Source of the DNA: Limnoperna fortunei
Taxonomy: Eukaryota > Mollusca > Bivalvia > Mytilida > Modiolidae
NCBI GenBank assembly: GCA_944474755.1
Contig: OX104115.1
Span: forward strand, 38,823,080-38,887,079
Direction: 5' to 3'
Length of the DNA: 64,000 bases
The position numbers and the translations under genes were made by a program. Positions 62,601-64,000 of the stretch are shown here, piece after piece. How positions within the stretch are numbered: position 1 is the first letter of the stretch; each line of letters starts with the position of its first letter. The notes under the pieces are model-generated. The model ran no database searches. It was not told the origin of the DNA and worked only from the letters and a program-made list of their open reading frames with translations.

Positions 62601-64000
62601 TTAACCCATCGCGGTTTACAATAAATTAATGAGACATTAAAAATCAAATACAAATACAAATTTACCATTAAATATTTACAACAAGCTTGTCATTAGAAAT
62701 TAAACACAATACATTATTATAAGACCAAAAATCTGAAAAAGAATTAACATTATTAGTAAACTTACAATAAGCAAATTCAATTGCTAAACGGGCGCGGATG
62801 CGCGACCTAAATTCCTGGAGTGGTTCTGTTGGTCCGCCTCCGGTCCTTAGGTGCTGCAGGGTCACGTAGGTGGCCATCTTTCGCTCCGAAAAACACGTCC
62901 TATCCCTTCAAGAAGAAGAAGAAGAAGAAGAAGAATAATAATAATAATAAGAAACGGTGCAAAAACAATAAATCCCCGACACTTCGTGGTCGGGGATTTA
63001 ATTACTAAATAAATGATTTGTTCTACGGAAGTTGTAGTTTCTGGAGTACATATTAGGCAATTAAAAGGAAAATGGCCACATGTGTTCAATTTAATATATA
63101 TAATGCTAACGCAGCATGTACAGATTTTTTTTAATTAATTTAATTTTTTTTTATTAATTATTCACGTATAAAAATTCGAAATATAAAGTATGTTTCGTTA
63201 TTTATATCGCTTAACCCATATCGGTTTTTGATTAGACAGATAAATGGCCCACTTTGTTAACCTAGTTTATGAACTTATCTCTGATGAGAGTGATTAAGGT
63301 AGTTCGTTATCGAACCATAGGTCTTATCTTTGATCTATGATAATAGCAAAGTCCGGTATTGGACAGGGGTGGACCACAGTGATTAATGTTTCTGAATTTT
63401 GCCAATCTCATGCGACGTTAAAGACCCTTTTTTTAGAGTTGAAAGAGTAGACACTTTGTAGCCGCTGCAAAAGCTCACATTATCCGTGTTTACTGAAATA
63501 CATTAAACTTTTGTTTCCATCGGTTCAATTCTTCCCCCATTAAATTGCTTTCTTCCTGAATATGCATGTAGCTAAAATATTTCTCGTCGAAGTTCACTTT
63601 AAGTAAACACCAAGGAGTCAGATGATCATCGATCTATCAACACTCAGATTGCATATTTGGCAGCATGCGCTCCACCTGGATAATGTAGTTATTTTTGATT
63701 GACTTATTGTCTGATAATACGCTATACGCGACCGGAATAACATATGACAGTTATAGAACTATCACATAATCATTAAAACTTTTAGGTTACGGCAATGCAT
63801 ATAACCTCTACACCACTACTGGTACTCTGAACGTTGGAGATGCGGATGCCCAGAATTTGAGACAACCATTTCGAAAACACTTTAAATCCGATGTCATTGA
63901 TAACTGGAAATCTCGAAGCATTGTTCAGGTAATAAGTTAACTAACGCGCCATTTAAACGTGGGTATAGATCTGCAAACTCAGGCAAAAGCCCGGGTAACC
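53680..64000 (+). CDS. Gene C: third paralogue, 5' part (exons 1-2 in window)
   Basis: Exon 1 (53680-53761, 82 nt) encodes a signal peptide then NASGWTLVFKVATG, and ends in phase 1 as in gene A. An in-frame ATG at 53662 would add six residues. A TTTTTTCAG acceptor just before it implies a 5'-UTR intron. Exon 2 (63786-63928, 143 nt, TTTTAG acceptor, GTAATA donor) encodes AYNLYTTTGTLNVGDADAQ and FRKHFKSDVIDNWKSRSIVQ, homologous to exon 2 of A and B with the same length and phases. The remaining exons should lie beyond 64 kb. Intron 1 is about 10 kb (1.6 kb in gene A) because of nested mobile elements. Both exons are open. Confidence 0.8.
53762..54627. other. Start of gene C intron 1
   Basis: No exon or repeat recognised; AT-rich with short frames only. 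Confidence 0.4.
54628..54716 (-). mobile_element. 3' fragment of tRNA-derived SINE (copy 3)
   Basis: It has a (TGTT) tail, 'ACCGCCAATTTCAGTAAT', 'ATCATGGCGTCTAGTTTTAA' and 'GGAGGAGGAAGCC'. It is diverged and lacks the tRNA-like head. Confidence 0.7.
54880..55560. repeat. 148-bp tandem repeats with GGCGGCCATCTTG blocks
   Basis: The anchor 'TTGTTCGTAATATCAATATT' recurs at 55001, 55130, 55278 and 55426 (spacing 129, 148, 148). Each unit has one to three 'GGC(G/A)GCCAT.TTG' blocks and 'CAACTTTTCAAT.TTCGCACT'. Non-coding. Confidence 0.9.
56030..56195 (-). promoter_or_regulatory. LINE 3'-UTR tandem hairpins
   Basis: Two units each begin GACTTTG..CAAAGTC-like (a small hairpin) and are followed by a longer one. 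Stem 1 is 56058-56068 with 56077-56087 (AGTTTAAACTG / CAGTTTAAACT). Stem 2 is 56159-56170 with 56177-56188 (AACATGGACTGG / CCAGTCCATGTT). Both recur in the second LINE copy at 62.44-62.61 kb. They probably form the 3' structure that the reverse transcriptase recognises; that role is inference. Confidence 0.7.
56273..60454 (-). CDS. LINE ORF2: endonuclease-reverse transcriptase (1393 aa)
   Basis: An AP-like endonuclease at about residues 20-260 has N28 (SLNTQG), Q57-D58 (LQDTH), Y130, D163/N165 (GGDFN), D224 (ARLDRIY) and D248/H249 (SDHD). RT at about 470-760 has NKSPGIDGLPSEFY, NWRPVSLLCCDYK, D611 in the motif A SLDQEKAFD, GIRQGCSLSGQ and Y714-ADD. A zinc motif C1170-x2-C-x7-H-x4-C follows. 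After it comes an unusual Pro-rich segment (about 1228-1280) encoded by a GC-rich hairpin array, then MATYVTLQHLRTGGG and the C-terminus. It reverse transcribes element RNA at a nicked target. The usual endonuclease Glu is Asp here. Translation may really start at Met19 (MFGFSLVSL). The frame is fully open. Confidence 0.92.
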   Translation of the reverse strand: MYCPLNYAFLFCIFITIVMFGFSLVSLNTQGCRDSFKRYFILDSLKSKLNADIVFLQDTHTIPSDEGIWKMIWRGEIVFSHLSTISAGLAICFSNNLEYTILDYKVILPGRILHATIKLKEETVYLLNIYSPTCPKEKLDFLKYLKHHLNQLDSSIPIFLGGDFNCTINPSLDRTGDTEPHPHSCNEFKSIVKRFKFIDTFRNIHPYDKIYSWSRNDGVAARLDRIYISKHYSQFIRSSEIKQCSYSDHDYVRIYCKEIPSKHKSAYWCLNTSLLDDKLYVDMVNSFWLSWRLQKSEFKCIQDWWDRGKYKIKEISQEFSIKKNYDFKRKFDSLQSDIQLLKSNIATNPDLNVILIEKQHQLSELERIQARGAWVRSRFKYVNDSDKPTKYFFDLEKKRGTKKLLSHLTLPDGSITDSDQEIKTLARIFYSDLYSPDPVDESCQNEILKDLPTISEIQKQTLDSVISYDELSSAVLKMNNNKSPGIDGLPSEFYKTFWNIVGRDMHEVFVSSIEENRLPLSCRRAVLTMIPKKGDSSLLKNWRPVSLLCCDYKILTRAFSLRLRTVLPDILHIDQSYCVPGRHISDNIRFISDATCYANQENIPLAIVSLDQEKAFDRVHHGYLMKTLEAFGFGDYFITCIKTIYTDVHSLLKINNSLSSPFHFKRGIRQGCSLSGQLYAICLEPLLHKLRSKDGLLGLELPLSDGKKSCLSAYADDLDTLLTQDSDFDRLSFWLDIYQKASNSKINLQKSEGLWVGSWKNRNDCPLGLKWNNKGLKVLGTFVGNNRDFYKQNWEGMEEDITVKLDRWKPFARGLSLRGRTLVINLLSASKLWHRLNSVVVPDEIISAIQNKFVNFLWQGKHWVSKEMLYLPVCTGGQGLIHILSRIRDFRIQFMYRFLTLMNGEDVHPCYYFCKYFLSTVSKLNYDVQLLLLDGDFQYTNIPSFYQDLIKAWKTFESSRIKIDDTSVADILEQPLFFNPSLINPKTDEPFYFENFVIAGITKVKDLFDTSLERKFTADDLVGILSIRSERCIQQHLDLLWSSFPPEWSILIDRFLNNDIDIGVVHQYIFKLDIDNAPESRKGVVLDKCPKKTIYLLSVVQNFNSSRAKKLLSPWNNMLQSNVPTNVIFSHVYEYPHSMQEGDLNWRILHGAIATSKFYCKAGYQQSDVCPSCGLQEDLLHIFIACPRLKVLLNEVQNILCKLIKNDLCFIKSFMLGPSFFSNTDYTPPQVSANRSPPAVHTPPSDSCPVRRSIPADPPPPGISCPDTPAGHTPFTAGCPAVMKDSMVMEDGAVVLGEGTSTHRWTKTQRIPRRLYLWIANQAKMATYVTLQHLRTGGGQTDPLQEFRSRIRARLAIEFAYCKFINNVHSFSDFWCFNNVLCFISNDKLFVNI
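56619..56786 (-). repeat. Four consecutive hairpins inside LINE ORF2
   Basis: The perfect arms (plus strand) are 56619-56627/56641-56649 (CAGCCGGCC), 56661-56670/56682-56691 (CAGCTGATCC), 56712-56720/56734-56742 (CAGCTGTCC) and 56758-56764/56780-56786 (CACTGAC). The third is flanked by a further 12-bp pair, 56693-56704/56745-56756 (AATCGATCTCCT). Three loops share GGTGGCG. The segment is much GC-richer than the rest of ORF2 and encodes its Pro-rich insert. Confidence 0.9.
60478..62025 (-). CDS. LINE ORF1: nucleic-acid-binding protein (515 aa)
   Basis: Ser/Asn-rich N-terminus (1-100), then a domain at about 110-262 with alternating strand-helix character (VSIEQYVVAIADIV, GVVVFLSNLDD, FRRQVSLILHP), probably RRM-like. 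A CCHC zinc knuckle C268-x2-C271-x4-H276-x4-C281 (CFKCKQTGHIQNRC) follows. Next is a Ser/Thr-rich linker and a charged, helix-prone C-terminus (about 440-515: EELDRLLAELKSNKK, LKARLNKLIKKLK). This is the layout expected of an ORF1 RNA chaperone that coats element RNA. ORF2 begins 23 nt downstream. The start is the first ATG, 17 codons before TTQLSLNVASS, and no upstream in-frame Met was needed. Confidence 0.9.
   Translation of the reverse strand: MASPSFSSVVVNGKTTQLSLNVASSNTVLNDKDNRDLNLIKRTMPSKVGVKSLPQANGDKVLKSQLHSESSRDLPNNNNVPSDRESSRSKNNDEMPSFGHKPFGFVSRKHGVKLKNIPSVSIEQYVVAIADIVKPENIVAASRMRSGVVVFLSNLDDVEELCSNGLSIGDEFVDVQCLVKIPKKVTLSNCPPFIPNDLLEDELMRYGRIISDIKPIALGIKIPALKHVKSFRRQVSLILHPNVTLPESFDMYYQRQSYRIFVNDDVVCFKCKQTGHIQNRCPQNRPATDNKNSVENTDVPFTAEMVPTTATGEQSIDTDTGIGATGNQSITSNAVANVTSRDKSKEPSGSTVIVDVHSQPGQVQTDLLPTKSALKRKAENNDSAISVKTPTTEAVSAPDSISIWDLPPSSQILHNTNEEEDVDIESISSELSEQNMSQILVDTEQKLSIEELDRLLAELKSNKKPVEKCLEYTSNLRQLCQDFIDLRRNPESSSQLKARLNKLIKKLKAYVKTHA
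62247..62909 (-). mobile_element. Second copy of the LINE, internally deleted
   Basis: 62247-62880 matches the last ~640 bp of the full-length LINE (3' UTR and ORF2 C-terminus from MATYVTLQHLRTGGG to KLVVNI). At about 62880-62885 it joins directly to the LINE's extreme 5' end (GCTCCGAAAAACACGTCC on the plus strand, 62883-62900), removing about 5.7 kb. It is flanked on both sides by (GAA)n and lies head-to-tail with the full-length copy. Confidence 0.85.
62936..63000 (+). repeat. Right terminus of E4 with terminal hairpin
   Basis: (TAA)n, 'GAAACGGTGCAAAAACAAT', then a hairpin. The hairpin matches E1-E3 in stem-bulge-triloop layout but not in stem sequence. Confidence 0.75.
63001..63785. other. 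End of gene C intron 1
   Basis: No repeat or exon recognised apart from the acceptor at 63781-63785 preceding exon 2. Confidence 0.4.

Larger units (their letters stand above)
54870..63000 (+). mobile_element. Element E4: hairpin-ended element split by LINE insertions
   Basis: The left part (about 54870-55840) has 148-bp 'GGCGGCCATCTTGG' repeats and a conserved end ('GAGAAATCCTACGGACAAAG') leading into (GAA)n. The right part (62910-63000) continues (GAA)n into (TAA)n, then 'GAAACGGTGCAAAAACAAT' and a hairpin (62969-63000; outer stem TAAATCCCCGA, inner CAC/GTG, loop TTC, bulged G). This matches the right ends of E1-E3 in architecture. The left boundary is weakly defined ('AAATCCCC' near 54874). 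The insertions between the two parts are a LINE and its deleted sibling. Confidence 0.65.

Overview
This is an AT-rich, intron-bearing, repeat-dense animal genomic window. The mix of repeats suggests a mollusc, probably a bivalve: tRNA-derived SINEs with a 'CCGGAGTACCCGGAG' body, hairpin-ended repeats containing 'GGCGGCCATCTTG', a Tx1-like LINE, and Penelope-like and jockey/I-like relics. The lineage is inferred from repeat style only. No rRNA gene, functional tRNA gene or CRISPR array was seen.

The main host genes are three paralogues of one family that I could rebuild exon by exon from splice sites and phase. Gene A (3543-8751, minus) has seven coding exons totalling 1467 nt, exactly 489 codons. 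It encodes a signal peptide, a globular ectodomain, a stalk of 17 Thr/Asn-rich decapeptides, a CxCxxC segment, one membrane span and a short basic tail. Gene B (26930-32414, minus) has six matching exons, but the stalk exon is contracted and carries an in-frame TAA, and no first exon was found. Gene C (plus) has exon 1 at 53680-53761 and exon 2 at 63786-63928, then runs off the window. A short exon-2 relic lies near 21.1 kb. I do not recognise a named family; a cell-surface or mucin-like receptor is inference.

Most of the rest is mobile DNA. 10.8-12 kb holds tandem repeats with hammerhead-like cores and tRNA-like boxes. 14.6-19.4 kb holds two decayed LINEs in opposite orientation. 23.6-25.3 kb holds RT relics beside an inverted repeat. 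33.2-37.3 kb holds three hairpin-ended elements nested inside one another's (AAT)n tails, with paralogous empty sites elsewhere in the window. 38.5-42.2 kb is a 1.8-kb tandem duplication whose breakpoint lies in a palindrome. 44.9-45.9 kb is a Penelope-like RT fragment.

54.9-63.0 kb, inside intron 1 of gene C and antisense to it, is a fourth hairpin-ended element. Its (GAA)n tail contains an apparently intact 6.4-kb Tx1-like LINE (ORF1 515 aa, ORF2 1393 aa) and a second, internally deleted copy of that LINE. The two copies differ by a compensatory base-pair change in a 3'-UTR hairpin, and ORF2 contains four hairpins with different but self-complementary stems.
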